A program made the position numbers and the translations under genes. Shown here piece after piece: positions 1-8,238 of a stretch of 64,000 bases of DNA. A model generated the notes under the pieces. The model had not been told where the DNA came from, did no database searches, and saw only the letters and a program-made list of their open reading frames with translations. The stretch spans positions 62,001 to 126,000 of the forward strand of contig NZ_FOCQ01000011.1 in assembly GCF_900110165.1 (NCBI RefSeq), given 5' to 3'. Origin of the DNA: Lihuaxuella thermophila. Its GTDB lineage: Bacteria; Bacillota; Bacilli; Thermoactinomycetales; Thermoactinomycetaceae. Numbering within the stretch: the first letter of the stretch is position 1; every line of letters starts with the position of its first letter.

Positions 1-109
1 CCTCAAAGAACATCTCATAAAAGTCGCCCAGACGAAAAAATAAAAAGGCATCGGGATACTGTGCCTTGATCGATAAATACTGCTGTATCATCGGAGTATA
101 CTGTGCCAA
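1..109 (-). CDS. mutS: DNA mismatch repair protein MutS (5' end only)
   Basis: Partial gene: only the first 36 or so codons are in the window and the rest continues past position 1. The translation starts [14 protein letters not shown] and runs into [13 protein letters not shown], the hallmark of the MutS mismatch-recognition domain I, which holds the Phe-x-Glu motif further on. I place the start at the TTG at 109 because GGGGGAAG lies just upstream; an in-frame ATG at 148 has no ribosome binding site. MutS binds mispaired bases and recruits MutL. The location beyond cotE matches the B. subtilis miaB-ricA-cotE-mutS order, although an amidoligase-like gene is inserted here between cotE and mutS. 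Confidence 0.85.
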   Translation of the reverse strand, partial: MAQYTPMIQQYLSIKAQYPDAFLFFRLGDFYEMFFE

Positions 110-171
110 TCTCTCTCTTCCCCCGAAATCTGATATGTGGTCGTTCATTTATTGTAACATGAAAATCAAAA

Positions 172-1575
172 CTAGAGCACACCTTTTACGCCTTCTTTTT
201 GTTTGTGGTAGGGGGGAATTCTCCAGTACTTCCGAAAATCCTGGGTTTCATCCCAGGTGATGCCTGATGTGAGGTAACGATAAAATTCATCGAGATACTT
301 TTTGTAAAGCTGGTAGTCGTCCAGTTTTTTCAAATCTTCCCAAAGGACGGGCACGAGATTAAAGATCTTGTCTTTATCCCCTGTGTAGTAAGCCTGTTGG
401 ATCGCGAAGTCCGCCAATGGATTATACTTAAGGGTCCGATAATTGGCCACAATCAGTTTGGCCGTCACAAAAACACCCTTGGTTAAAGTGGGAGAGACGA
501 GCCAACTGGGGGGTGTCCTGTATTCAAATCCCCCGTGTTTTTGATACCGGAAATCCCCGAGAAACCCGTACTTGGGCCGTCGCCCTTTCCCTCTTTCATC
601 TTCGACGACCACGAGCAGAAGCGAGAGATAATTGTCCAACGCCCGCAGCATTTTAAAGTCCGGCCTGATCCCGCTGAAATGGATATGGCCGCCAAGGGGA
701 AATCCATTGTAGGGCATATTTCCGGCCAACCATTTCGCAGGAGAATGGTGCATTTTTTTAGCTGCCTGCAGCAACCCTTGATAGATTCTCACTACGATGG
801 TCCGGGGATCCGATGTGGGCTCCGGGCGGATTTCCACCAAAGGTTTATTGGCATGATTCGCTCCCATCCAAATCGCGTCACAACCAATCCTGCCGCGGGT
901 CGGGAAATAGTTGGAAGCCATCAACAAGTGTCCTTTTGGCGACTTCATCACAAATTCCGGATCAGCCCCCAGCACGATTTGATCCTGCGAAACTTTTGGT
1001 TCTTTCAGTTTTTTTACATACTGCAGGATGGCCCGGATCAAGCCGTTTTCCATCTCGGCATTTAATCTCGGTCCGGGTATGACTTGGGTGACCGCAATTT
1101 TTTGTCCGGCACCCACTCCGCACTTCACCACTCCATAATCCAAACCCAAAGCATATAAAGCGCGAATGGCTGTTGTTTGAATTTTCCGCACTTCTTTTCC
1201 CTGTTCTTGAAGAGACACTCGTTGAAAACTCAGCCGCTGGTGTTTTCTGTTGTTGGCGGTCCATGCCTGCCCCTTTGAACGGTACATGACCAGAACGCGT
1301 GTTTGAAAAATACAAACGACATACTGCCTGATCAAAGGCCCGTTGACGGAAACCGGAACCCCGTGCAACTCGAGAGTTTCTTTGCGAAGCTTGGAATCGA
1401 GCGCCCGTTTCACCTGACTTTCATCGTTCAAGATAAGCATGGACTCAGACAGATGTCTGCCGGCCGGTGAATCCAAGCGGATCGAGGTTGCCATTCGCCG
1501 GTCATTTACGATGGCGATTTCCCGAACCAGATTTTCATTCTCTAACGCATTATAAGGAAGGGTAACGGCTCCCAT
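172..1575 (-). CDS. Putative amidoligase: ATP-grasp-like N-terminal part plus COOH-NH2 ligase type 2 domain
   Basis: A 467-residue protein. Residues about 60-190 resemble the C-terminal half of YheC/YheD-type ATP-grasp proteins (RALYALGLDYGVVKCGV, VTQVIPGPRLN). Residues about 200-385 carry the amidoligase fold of the phage-type COOH-NH2 ligase family: LGADPEFVM, then GCDAIW, the acidic VEIRPEPT, GGHIHFSG and GGFEYRTPPSW, which supply the expected Glu, Asp and His residues. Proteins of this family are predicted to form peptide or isopeptide bonds; the substrate here is unknown. The start is the ATG with AAGGGGAAAGG upstream. The gene lies just downstream of cotE behind its terminator, and its own upstream region fits a sigma-K promoter, so I infer late mother-cell expression and a role on spore coat proteins or peptides. 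Family call is fairly firm, function is not. Confidence 0.7.
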   Translation of the reverse strand: MGAVTLPYNALENENLVREIAIVNDRRMATSIRLDSPAGRHLSESMLILNDESQVKRALDSKLRKETLELHGVPVSVNGPLIRQYVVCIFQTRVLVMYRSKGQAWTANNRKHQRLSFQRVSLQEQGKEVRKIQTTAIRALYALGLDYGVVKCGVGAGQKIAVTQVIPGPRLNAEMENGLIRAILQYVKKLKEPKVSQDQIVLGADPEFVMKSPKGHLLMASNYFPTRGRIGCDAIWMGANHANKPLVEIRPEPTSDPRTIVVRIYQGLLQAAKKMHHSPAKWLAGNMPYNGFPLGGHIHFSGIRPDFKMLRALDNYLSLLLVVVEDERGKGRRPKYGFLGDFRYQKHGGFEYRTPPSWLVSPTLTKGVFVTAKLIVANYRTLKYNPLADFAIQQAYYTGDKDKIFNLVPVLWEDLKKLDDYQLYKKYLDEFYRYLTSGITWDETQDFRKYWRIPPYHKQKEGVKGVL

Positions 1576-1628
1576 AACCTTTCCCCTTTCTTACCGCACC
1601 TCTGGTGTACATTGAATCATCATGCTCA

Positions 1629-1657
1629 TATGTTATGTGATGGGGGCAAAATTGGTT
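1629..1657 (-). promoter_or_regulatory. Candidate sigma-K promoter of the amidoligase-like gene
   Basis: On the minus strand AACC at 1657-1654 is followed by 16 bases and then CATAACATA at 1637-1629. This fits the sigma-K consensus (mACm, 16-17 bases, CATAnnnTA) at every fixed position. It lies about 55 bases upstream of the ATG at 1575 and downstream of the cotE terminator. The match is seen in the sequence; use during sporulation is inferred. Confidence 0.6.
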
Positions 1658-1660
1658 AGC

Positions 1661-1690
1661 AAAAAAGAAAAAAAGAAGGCTTTCGCCTTC
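1661..1690 (-). terminator. Intrinsic terminator after cotE
   Basis: Stem GAAGGC/GCCTTC with a GAAA loop at 1690-1675, followed on the minus strand by a run of T. It separates cotE from the amidoligase-like gene. Confidence 0.75.
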
Positions 1691-1720
1691 AACCTCAACC
1701 AGATAGGCCTGCTTAAAATC

Positions 1721-2311
1721 TCAGTCTTCCAAATCGTCAATCACCAAATCCGGATCCAGGTCTTCAAAATCATAGGTGTTGCCCATATCATCGGAATCAT
1801 AGCTTTCTGGACCCAGATCTTTGAAATCATCGTCTGCCGCTTCTAATGGATAGCAGGCAACGCACACTTTCGTTTCCCCAATCATTTCTACAACAAATTC
1901 TTTTTCCACTCTCACAATGACGTTATCAGACTGGGACGCAATCGAAGCTTCCACACAATTGGGGGCCTGCGTAACCATGGCGCTGACTTGGGCTGATTCT
2001 TCCCGGGTGTTCCGGTCGTAGTAGCTTAATGGAACTTGTTCAGTATAGCGAATGGTTTCTTTCATTACATCCGTTTTGGTATTTCCTTTGGTTGAGTACC
2101 AGATATTGATGTCATAGCTTCCGCGAACTTCTACGGCCTCCCCGACTTTGTTGCAATCATAGGTATGATTGATAACCCAAGCACCCAGAATCGTATGAAT
2201 GTTTTCGGGTGGAATAATGGAATGAGTAACTTGAGAAAACTTCCGCCCTCTTCCACATACGGCTTTCGTAACAATTTGGCGGTATTCCACTACTCTATCT
2301 GTATGTGACAA
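1721..2311 (-). CDS. cotE: Outer spore coat morphogenetic protein CotE
   Basis: A 196-residue protein matching CotE: EYRQIVTKAVCGRGRKFSQ at the N-terminus, LGAWVINHTYD, a central GSYDINIWYS block, and a highly acidic tail rich in Asp and Glu. CotE assembles the outer coat of the endospore in the mother cell. The open frame reaches further upstream to an ATG at 2332, but a strong GGAGGAGGG at 2326-2318 would then lie inside the gene. A TTG at 2311 sits 6 bases after that site and gives MSHTDRVVEYRQ, close to the B. subtilis N-terminus, so TTG is the likely start. It follows ricA, from which it is separated by a terminator, and has its own candidate sporulation promoter. Confidence 0.93.
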   Translation of the reverse strand: MSHTDRVVEYRQIVTKAVCGRGRKFSQVTHSIIPPENIHTILGAWVINHTYDCNKVGEAVEVRGSYDINIWYSTKGNTKTDVMKETIRYTEQVPLSYYDRNTREESAQVSAMVTQAPNCVEASIASQSDNVIVRVEKEFVVEMIGETKVCVACYPLEAADDDFKDLGPESYDSDDMGNTYDFEDLDPDLVIDDLED

Positions 2312-2344
2312 AATGCTCCCTCCTCCAAACATCGTTCAATAACA

Positions 2345-2373
2345 AGTGTATGCAGGGCATCCGTCTAGAGTGC
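2345..2373 (-). promoter_or_regulatory. Candidate sporulation-sigma promoter of cotE
   Basis: On the minus strand GCAC (2373-2370) is followed by 17 bases and CATACACT (2352-2345), which resembles the -10 of mother-cell sigma factors (sigma-E CATACAnT or sigma-K CATAnnnTA). No sigma-E-type ATA is seen at the right distance. B. subtilis cotE is known to use both factors; which one acts here is uncertain. Confidence 0.4.
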
Positions 2374-2405
2374 AAAAAAACCCCACGGAAAAACTCCGTG
2401 GGGTT
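2374..2405 (-). terminator. Intrinsic terminator after ricA
   Basis: Stem AACCCCACGGA/TCCGTGGGGTT followed by seven T on the minus strand; it ends the miaB-ricA unit. Confidence 0.85.
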
Positions 2406-2409
2406 GTCT

Positions 2410-2835
2410 CTATTTGCGGGAACAACCGCAAGGTCCCCCGCTGCCGCAGCCGGAGGGGACATCTCCGCCTGTTTGCACATTGATTTTCGTCGACACGGTA
2501 TCAGCGATCACCTGTTGAATGGTCTGCAACAGGTCATTCACATCCACTTGCGCTTGCTGGTATTCACGAACGATCGGCAAACTTTCCAGCTCATGGTTGA
2601 GTCGGTCCAGTTCTTGTTCCAACAGGCGGGTATACTCGCGTTTTTGATAATGTTTGGCATGGACCAGCTCTTTTTGCTTCCTTTTAATGGTTTCGATATA
2701 GTGCTGAACCGTTTTGCTTCTATTTACTTGTTCTTCCGCCAGTCGAAAGCGCCGAATTTCCTCGCATGACTGGAGACGTTCGGCAAACTTGCGCGAAAGC
2801 CTTAGAACCGGATGATCCGGGTCGATCATTAGCAT
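2410..2835 (-). CDS. ricA: YlbF/YmcA-family regulator RicA
   Basis: A 141-residue helical protein of the YlbF/YmcA family, with a heptad-like central region and the conserved C-terminal helix (DLLQTIQQVIADTVS). In B. subtilis RicA, RicF and RicT form an Fe-S protein complex that acts with RNase Y in mRNA maturation and affects competence, biofilm and sporulation. The tail CGSGGPCGC is Cys-rich and could take part in cluster binding, though that is inferred. The frame runs upstream into miaB; the ATG at 2835 overlaps the miaB stop region and gives the expected short N-terminus, so the genes are probably translationally coupled. Position next to miaB and cotE supports RicA over RicF. The partner RNase Y gene (rny) is in this window near 18 kb. 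Confidence 0.85.
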   Translation of the reverse strand: MLMIDPDHPVLRLSRKFAERLQSCEEIRRFRLAEEQVNRSKTVQHYIETIKRKQKELVHAKHYQKREYTRLLEQELDRLNHELESLPIVREYQQAQVDVNDLLQTIQQVIADTVSTKINVQTGGDVPSGCGSGGPCGCSRK

Positions 2836-2836
2836 C

Positions 2837-4318
2837 TTAGACACCCGCCCGGGCGATCGGCTCTTGATCGACCCAAACTCCATTTAATGTCCAGGTTTGC
2901 GGCTCATCAATCCGAACCTGTACAAACTTGCCAATCAGATGTTTGGGTCCGACAAAATTCACCAATTTGTTCGTGCGGGTGCGTCCGGACAAGACGTTGG
3001 GGTTTTTCTTGCTCTCCCCTTCGACAAGGACTTCGACCACTTGTCCGCGCAATGCTTCATTCTTTTTCCGGCTGATTTCATTTTGCAAATCGTTGAGTCG
3101 CTTCAGGCGCTCTTTTTTCACTTCCATCGGGATATCGTCTTTCATTTTGGCCGCCGGAGTTCCTTCACGCGGAGAATAGATGAAAGTAAAGGCAGAGTCA
3201 TACTCCACTTCCTTCACCAGGGACAGGGTTTCCTCAAACTGTTCGTCTGTCTCCCCGGGGAATCCGACGATAATATCCGTCGTGAGGACAACATCGGGAA
3301 TCGCTTCTTTGATTTTGCGCACGAGTTCCAGATATTGTTCACGGGTATATTTGCGGGCCATCAATTTGAGCACTTCACTGCTGCCGGACTGGACAGGAAG
3401 ATGGATATGCTCCACCAGATTCCCCCGTTTGGCCAGCACTTCGATCAGATGATCGTCGAAATCGCGCGGATGGCTGGTTGTAAAGCGCACGCGCGGAATG
3501 CCGATTTTGCGCACATCATCCATGAGATCTGCAAAAGTGTAGTCAAGATCGGTGAAATCTTTTCCGTAAGCATTGACGTTTTGTCCCAACAGGGTGACTT
3601 CCTGGTAGCCTCTGCGCGCAAGATCACGGATCTCATTCAAAACATCTTCCGGGCGACGGCTCCGCTCTTTCCCGCGGGTGTACGGCACAATGCAATAAGT
3701 GCAGAACTTATCGCAGCCATACATAATATTCACCCAGGCACGAAGACCATCGGAACGAACCTTTGGCATGTTTTCCACCACATCGCCCTCTTTGGACCAA
3801 ACTTCGACCACCATTTCCTTGCTGAAGAGGGCGTTTTGCAGGAGATAAGGAAGGCGGTGAATGTTGTGCGTTCCAAAAACGAGATCGACGTGCTGATAAC
3901 TTTGCAAAATGCGGTTGACCACCGACTCCTCCTGGGACATGCAACCACATACCCCCAGGAGAAGATCCGGCTTTTCAAGTTTTAATTGTTTCAGGCGGCC
4001 CAAGGTGCCGAACACTTTGTCTTCCGCATTTTCACGAATCGCACAGGTGTTGAGCAAGATAATGTCGGCGTCCTTCTCTTCTTCTGTGGCGGTGTAGCCC
4101 ATTTGCTCAAAGATCCCGGCAATCGTCTCACTGTCGTGGACGTTCATCTGACAGCCGTAAGTCTGAATCAGATATTTTTTCCCTTTCCCTACTTGGCGCA
4201 TATTTTCAGGAATCTGCTCAAACTGCAGAACTTTAACTTCCTCTTTGCCACGCTTCTTGGCAGCTTTTAAGTCAGGTGCGATGAAATATTTGCTGTAGTC
4301 CTTGACTTCTTGACTCAT
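2837..4318 (-). CDS. miaB: tRNA-2-methylthio-N6-dimethylallyladenosine synthase MiaB
   Basis: A 493-residue radical-SAM methylthiotransferase that adds the 2-methylthio group to i6A37 in tRNAs reading UNN codons. The N-terminal UPF0004 domain shows the cluster cysteines at about 56, 92 and 126 ([19 protein letters not shown]). The radical-SAM motif CDKFCTYC spans residues 202-209, and a TRAM domain occupies about the last 65 residues. The N-terminal extension of about 45 residues before the first Cys domain is typical of Bacillales MiaB. It has a good sigma-A promoter about 90 bases upstream and runs directly into ricA. Confidence 0.97.
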   Translation of the reverse strand: MSQEVKDYSKYFIAPDLKAAKKRGKEEVKVLQFEQIPENMRQVGKGKKYLIQTYGCQMNVHDSETIAGIFEQMGYTATEEEKDADIILLNTCAIRENAEDKVFGTLGRLKQLKLEKPDLLLGVCGCMSQEESVVNRILQSYQHVDLVFGTHNIHRLPYLLQNALFSKEMVVEVWSKEGDVVENMPKVRSDGLRAWVNIMYGCDKFCTYCIVPYTRGKERSRRPEDVLNEIRDLARRGYQEVTLLGQNVNAYGKDFTDLDYTFADLMDDVRKIGIPRVRFTTSHPRDFDDHLIEVLAKRGNLVEHIHLPVQSGSSEVLKLMARKYTREQYLELVRKIKEAIPDVVLTTDIIVGFPGETDEQFEETLSLVKEVEYDSAFTFIYSPREGTPAAKMKDDIPMEVKKERLKRLNDLQNEISRKKNEALRGQVVEVLVEGESKKNPNVLSGRTRTNKLVNFVGPKHLIGKFVQVRIDEPQTWTLNGVWVDQEPIARAGV

Positions 4319-4405
4319 CGTTTTTCACACCTTTCTACTTCGGTCAAAAAAATATATATCAATGAATGAACAGTCAGATTTATATCGGGGTCTTGCAACC
4401 TAGAT

Positions 4406-4434
4406 ATTATACATCATTATGGAAACTTGTTCAA
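4406..4434 (-). promoter_or_regulatory. Sigma-A promoter of miaB-ricA
   Basis: On the minus strand TTGAAC (4434-4429), 17 bases, TATAAT (4411-4406). Good spacing and a perfect -10. Confidence 0.75.
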
Positions 4435-4809
4435 TCATGAACGTTTCAGTGTGATGGGCGTTAAAGACCGATGGTGAACTTGTTCTGGAAAATACCGGGA
4501 AGATAACAAACGGAAGCCGAACTTTTCATCGCATTTTATGAAGATCATTGATCAGCACAGGGAAAATCGCGAATAAAATGATTGAATTTCCGTTTTCTTA
4601 CAGGCCGAAATCGCCGGGGAATAGCTGACTGATGAAGAAGTGACCGCTTTTTGTTTTTATTGTCGGTGCCGGCAAGGAAACCACCGCCAATTTGATTACA
4701 ATAACAATATATGACTGCAACCCTTCATTACAGCAACAAATGGCACGTCGCATACCGCCGGAGGCCCCCGGGGAAAATCGATATATTAGTACATCCGAAT
4801 CTTACATAG
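4435..4809. other. Intergenic region between divergent miaB and pepF
   Basis: About 375 bases between the miaB promoter and the pepF promoter region. I see no credible gene, RNA family or strong hairpin. A TATAAT at 4810-4815 on the plus strand, with only a weak TTAGTA 18 bases upstream, may be the pepF promoter. Confidence 0.5.
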
Positions 4810-4860
4810 TATAATTGAAAAAGAAAGTGATTTTTGTATCAAAAGTCAGGAGGACGAGAG

Positions 4861-6681
4861 ATGACGGAACAACAGAATGCGAAAAAGCTGCTACTCCGCT
4901 CAGAGGTTCCCGCTGAATACACGTGGCGATTAGAAGATATTTTCGCCACCGACGAAGCATGGGAGCAAGAGTTTCAGCAAATCAAGTCCATGATTCCCAA
5001 ACTGGCTGAGTTTAAAGGAAAATTAGGAAACTCTTCGGGTGACTTATTAAACGCCTTGAAGGCTCAAGATGAGATTTCCATACGCTTAGGCAAATTGTAT
5101 ACATATGCTCGCATGCGTTATGATCAGGATACAACCAATTCTTTTTACCAAGCGTTTAACGACCGGGCGACCAGCCTCTATTCGGAGGCTTCCAGCGCCA
5201 TGTCCTATATCGTACCCGAAATTCTTTCCATCAGCGAGGATACGATCAACCAATTTTTAAGCGAAAACAGCGAATTGAAATTGTATGAACATGCTCTGGA
5301 CGAATTGAACCGCAAGCGTCCGCACATTTTATCCGAAACCGAGGAAGCATTGCTTTCTCAAGCCGCCGATGTCATGCGCGCCTCCATGCACACGTTCGGC
5401 ATGCTGAACAATGCTGACTTGAAATTCCCCACAATTATCGATGAAGAGGGAGATGAAGTAGAGGTTACCCACGGCCGTTACATTCATTTTCTCGAGAGCA
5501 AGAACCGCAGAGTAAGAAAAGATGCATTTAAAGCAGTCTACGGGACTTATGAAAAGTACAAAAACACATTTGCCAGCACCTTGAGCGGAGCCGTAAAGAA
5601 AAATAACTTTTACGCACGAATCCGCAAATACGATTCAGCCAGACAGGCGGCTCTGTCCAGCAACCATATTCCGGAAAGCGTTTACGACCAGCTGATTAAC
5701 ACCATTCATGAACATTTGCCTCTTCTTCACAGATATATATCCATCCGCAAACGGGCGCTTCAGCTGGACGAATTGCATATGTACGATTTATATGTCCCGT
5801 TGGTGAAAGACGTCGAGGTAAAAGTCACCTATAAAGAAGCGCAGCAAATTTTGCTGGATGGATTGAAACCACTCGGTGATGAATACATTGGCATCTTAAG
5901 GGAGGCTTTCCAAAACCGCTGGATTGATGTTTATGAAAATAAAGGGAAACGAAGCGGAGCTTACTCCTCTGGAGCTTACGGCACAAATCCCTACATTTTG
6001 TTGAACTGGCAGGATAATATGGATAACCTGTTTACGCTTGCCCACGAGCTCGGCCACTCCGTGCACAGCTACTACACACGGAAAACACAGCCTTATGTTT
6101 ACGGAGACTATACCATTTTCGTCGCCGAAGTAGCATCCACCTGCAATGAAGCCATTCTCAATGATTATTTATTAAAGGTCACCAACGACCCGAAGCAGAA
6201 GCTGTACCTGATCAACCATTATTTGGAGTCCTTCCGCGGCACCGTATTCCGTCAGACCATGTTCGCGGAATTTGAACACCTGATTCACACAAAAGCGCAA
6301 GAAGGAGAAGCCTTAACTCCTGATTTATTGACCTCCCTTTACTATGACTTGAACAAAAAGTATTTTGGAAATGAAGTGCTGATCGATCAAGAGATTGGCT
6401 TGGAATGGGCGAGAGTCCCTCATTTTTACTATAATTACTATGTCTATCAGTATGCGACCGGTTTCAGCGCTGCTGCCGCCTTATCCAAACAAATCCTGGA
6501 TCAGGGCCAACCCGCTGTGAACCGCTATATTGATTTCTTAAAAGCCGGCAGCTCGGATTACCCGATTGAAGTGTTGAAAAAAGCCGGTGTCGATATGACT
6601 TCACCGGAGCCGATCCGTCAGGCACTCAAAGTATTCGAACAAAAACTGGATGAACTGGAACAGTTGCTGTTTCAAGATTAA
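4861..6681 (+). CDS. pepF: Oligoendopeptidase F (M3 family)
   Basis: A 606-residue cytosolic zinc metallopeptidase that degrades short peptides. The PepF N-terminal domain (about 110-180) is followed by the M3 catalytic domain with AHELGHSVHS; His395, Glu396 and His399 form HExxH, and the third ligand Glu falls in the FVAEVASTCNE stretch about 25 residues later. Length fits the family. I take the ATG at 4861 as start because AGGAGG lies 7 bases before it; an in-frame upstream start has no such site. It is one of three plus-strand genes in the window and is followed by its own terminator. No neighbouring peptide transporter is seen. Confidence 0.95.
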   Translation: MTEQQNAKKLLLRSEVPAEYTWRLEDIFATDEAWEQEFQQIKSMIPKLAEFKGKLGNSSGDLLNALKAQDEISIRLGKLYTYARMRYDQDTTNSFYQAFNDRATSLYSEASSAMSYIVPEILSISEDTINQFLSENSELKLYEHALDELNRKRPHILSETEEALLSQAADVMRASMHTFGMLNNADLKFPTIIDEEGDEVEVTHGRYIHFLESKNRRVRKDAFKAVYGTYEKYKNTFASTLSGAVKKNNFYARIRKYDSARQAALSSNHIPESVYDQLINTIHEHLPLLHRYISIRKRALQLDELHMYDLYVPLVKDVEVKVTYKEAQQILLDGLKPLGDEYIGILREAFQNRWIDVYENKGKRSGAYSSGAYGTNPYILLNWQDNMDNLFTLAHELGHSVHSYYTRKTQPYVYGDYTIFVAEVASTCNEAILNDYLLKVTNDPKQKLYLINHYLESFRGTVFRQTMFAEFEHLIHTKAQEGEALTPDLLTSLYYDLNKKYFGNEVLIDQEIGLEWARVPHFYYNYYVYQYATGFSAAAALSKQILDQGQPAVNRYIDFLKAGSSDYPIEVLKKAGVDMTSPEPIRQALKVFEQKLDELEQLLFQD

Positions 6682-6692
6682 CGAATGTAAGA

Positions 6693-6730
6693 AACCAGCC
6701 GTCTCTTGTCCCGGAGACGGCTGGTTTTGT
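6693..6730 (+). terminator. Intrinsic terminator after pepF, shared with msrB
   Basis: Thirteen-base perfect stem AACCAGCCGTCTC/GAGACGGCTGGTT with an 8-base loop between the convergent genes pepF and msrB, followed by a T-rich stretch on the plus strand. Confidence 0.8.
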
Positions 6731-6736
6731 TTGTGG

Positions 6737-7207
6737 TCAATCCTTTTTCTCAAACAAATACAAATACTCCCCGTATCCTTCTTTTTCCAGATCTTCTTTA
6801 GGGATAAATCGAAGCGCCGCAGAATTGATGCAGTACCGGAGGCCGGTCGGAGCGGGGCCATCCTCAAACACATGCCCGAGATGAGAGTCCGCTTCTCTGC
6901 TTCTCACTTCGGTCCGGATCATCCCATGGCTGTAATCCGGCTTTTCCACGATCTGCTCCTCATGGAGCGGTTTCGTAAAGCTCGGCCATCCGCATCCGGA
7001 ATCAAACTTGTCGAGCGAACTGAACAACGGTTCACCGGAAACGATGTCCACATAAATGCCTTCCCGCCGGTTATCCCAAAACTCGTTGCGGAAAGGAGGC
7101 TCCGTCCCGTTTTTCTGTGTGACCTCAAACTGAAGTGGGGTGAGGTGCTTTTTTCTTACTTCCTGTTCCGCCCGGCTGAAACGGCTTTTTTTCATATCTT
7201 TTTCCAA
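6737..7207 (-). CDS. msrB: Peptide-methionine (R)-S-oxide reductase MsrB
   Basis: A 156-residue repair enzyme reducing methionine-R-sulfoxide in proteins. Motifs GCGWPSF (about 67-73), [10 protein letters not shown] and the catalytic [11 protein letters not shown] are all present. The two CxxC pairs that bind zinc in other MsrB proteins are absent (SGEPLFSS appears where the first pair would be), so this is the zinc-free form, as in B. subtilis. The start is a TTG at 7207 with GGAGGG 7 bases upstream. It has no adjacent msrA. Confidence 0.95.
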   Translation of the reverse strand: MEKDMKKSRFSRAEQEVRKKHLTPLQFEVTQKNGTEPPFRNEFWDNRREGIYVDIVSGEPLFSSLDKFDSGCGWPSFTKPLHEEQIVEKPDYSHGMIRTEVRSREADSHLGHVFEDGPAPTGLRYCINSAALRFIPKEDLEKEGYGEYLYLFEKKD

Positions 7208-7496
7208 GAATGATCCCTCCGAGAATCAGCTGAAATCAAAACGATCTGCTCCCCGATCTTGCCCTTTCACCGCTTTGTTTATATTGATGTTCATTTTATT
7301 CACATATTATCAATTCATCAAGATCAAATCATCACGGGCTTCTGCGGCGCAGAGACGGGGAAAGGTTTTTTCCAGCGCTCCGGATATCGCCTGAAACAGA
7401 CTGTCAAAAAAATTCATGTTCTGGTAGACTCGTTTGCCTTGATGTGTGAAACTTATAAATAAACGAAGCAAACCGGAGAGGGATGTGGTGTGAAAC

Positions 7497-8132
7497 ATGT
7501 TTGCACTTGACGGGATTCTGTATCGGATTTGCACATGGATCTATCATTTCGCTTATTTAAACCTTCTGTTTCTCTTTTCATGTTTGCCTGTGATTACCAT
7601 TTTTCCGGCTACTGCTGCCATGTTTGGGGTAGTCAGAAAATGGATCAAGGGAGAGGAGCCTCCCATCTTCACCACGTACCGCAAACTATTTGCGGAAAAT
7701 TTCAAACAGAGTATGATTGCCGGGATTGTTTTATCTTCCATTGCCTTAATCTTGATTGCAGATTTTTATTTTCTTGTGCATCATAAATCTTCCCTTAATC
7801 AGCTGATCTTCATCATGCTCTGTTTTGCATGCATGCTTTACATTTCGACAGCACTCTCCATCTATCCGTTAATGGTTAACAACTATCTAACGACCAAACA
7901 ACTGCTGATCAATGCTTTTAAAATAGGATTTTATAAGCCTTTTTACACCTTTGCCAATATCATCCTGACTGGGATCGTTTTCTTTATTTCCTTACGATAT
8001 CCTTTTATCCTCTTTTTCTTCTGCTTCAGCCTGTGTGCATGGATCACCTACTGGTTTGCGGATCGAAAATTTGCTCACCTCCTGAACCCGAAAAATGCAA
8101 CCAAACACAGCGATTCAACGAGCACAGGGTGA
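7497..8132 (+). CDS. YesL-like (DUF624) integral membrane protein
   Basis: A 211-residue, very hydrophobic protein with about five membrane segments (near 20-45, 75-100, 105-125, 150-175 and 175-195). The N-terminal LYRICTWIYHFAYLNLLFLFSCLPV and GVVRKWIKGEE blocks match the DUF624/YesL family. In B. subtilis yesL sits in a rhamnogalacturonan-use cluster, but no sugar genes are near it here, so function is open. The ATG is preceded by GGAGAGGG at a rather long 14 bases. It is an isolated plus-strand gene converging on kbl. Confidence 0.75.
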   Translation: MFALDGILYRICTWIYHFAYLNLLFLFSCLPVITIFPATAAMFGVVRKWIKGEEPPIFTTYRKLFAENFKQSMIAGIVLSSIALILIADFYFLVHHKSSLNQLIFIMLCFACMLYISTALSIYPLMVNNYLTTKQLLINAFKIGFYKPFYTFANIILTGIVFFISLRYPFILFFFCFSLCAWITYWFADRKFAHLLNPKNATKHSDSTSTG

Positions 8133-8203
8133 AAAGATGAATCAGAAAATGGGTTGAAGAACCTGATAACATCGCAGATCATTGAAGACAGGGTTGACGA
8201 ACA

Positions 8204-8230
8204 TAAAACCCGGCCAGTATTTGGACCGGG
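8204..8230 (-). terminator. Intrinsic terminator after kbl
   Basis: Stem CCCGGTCCA/TGGCCGGG followed by TTTTATG on the minus strand, just past the kbl stop. Confidence 0.7.
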
Positions 8231-8238
8231 CTCCATGC

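Noticed and set aside
2897-3985. Long plus-strand open frame (about 360 codons) antisense to miaB
   Set aside because: It is a mirror of a strongly conserved gene, has no ribosome binding site or recognisable domain, and lies inside miaB.
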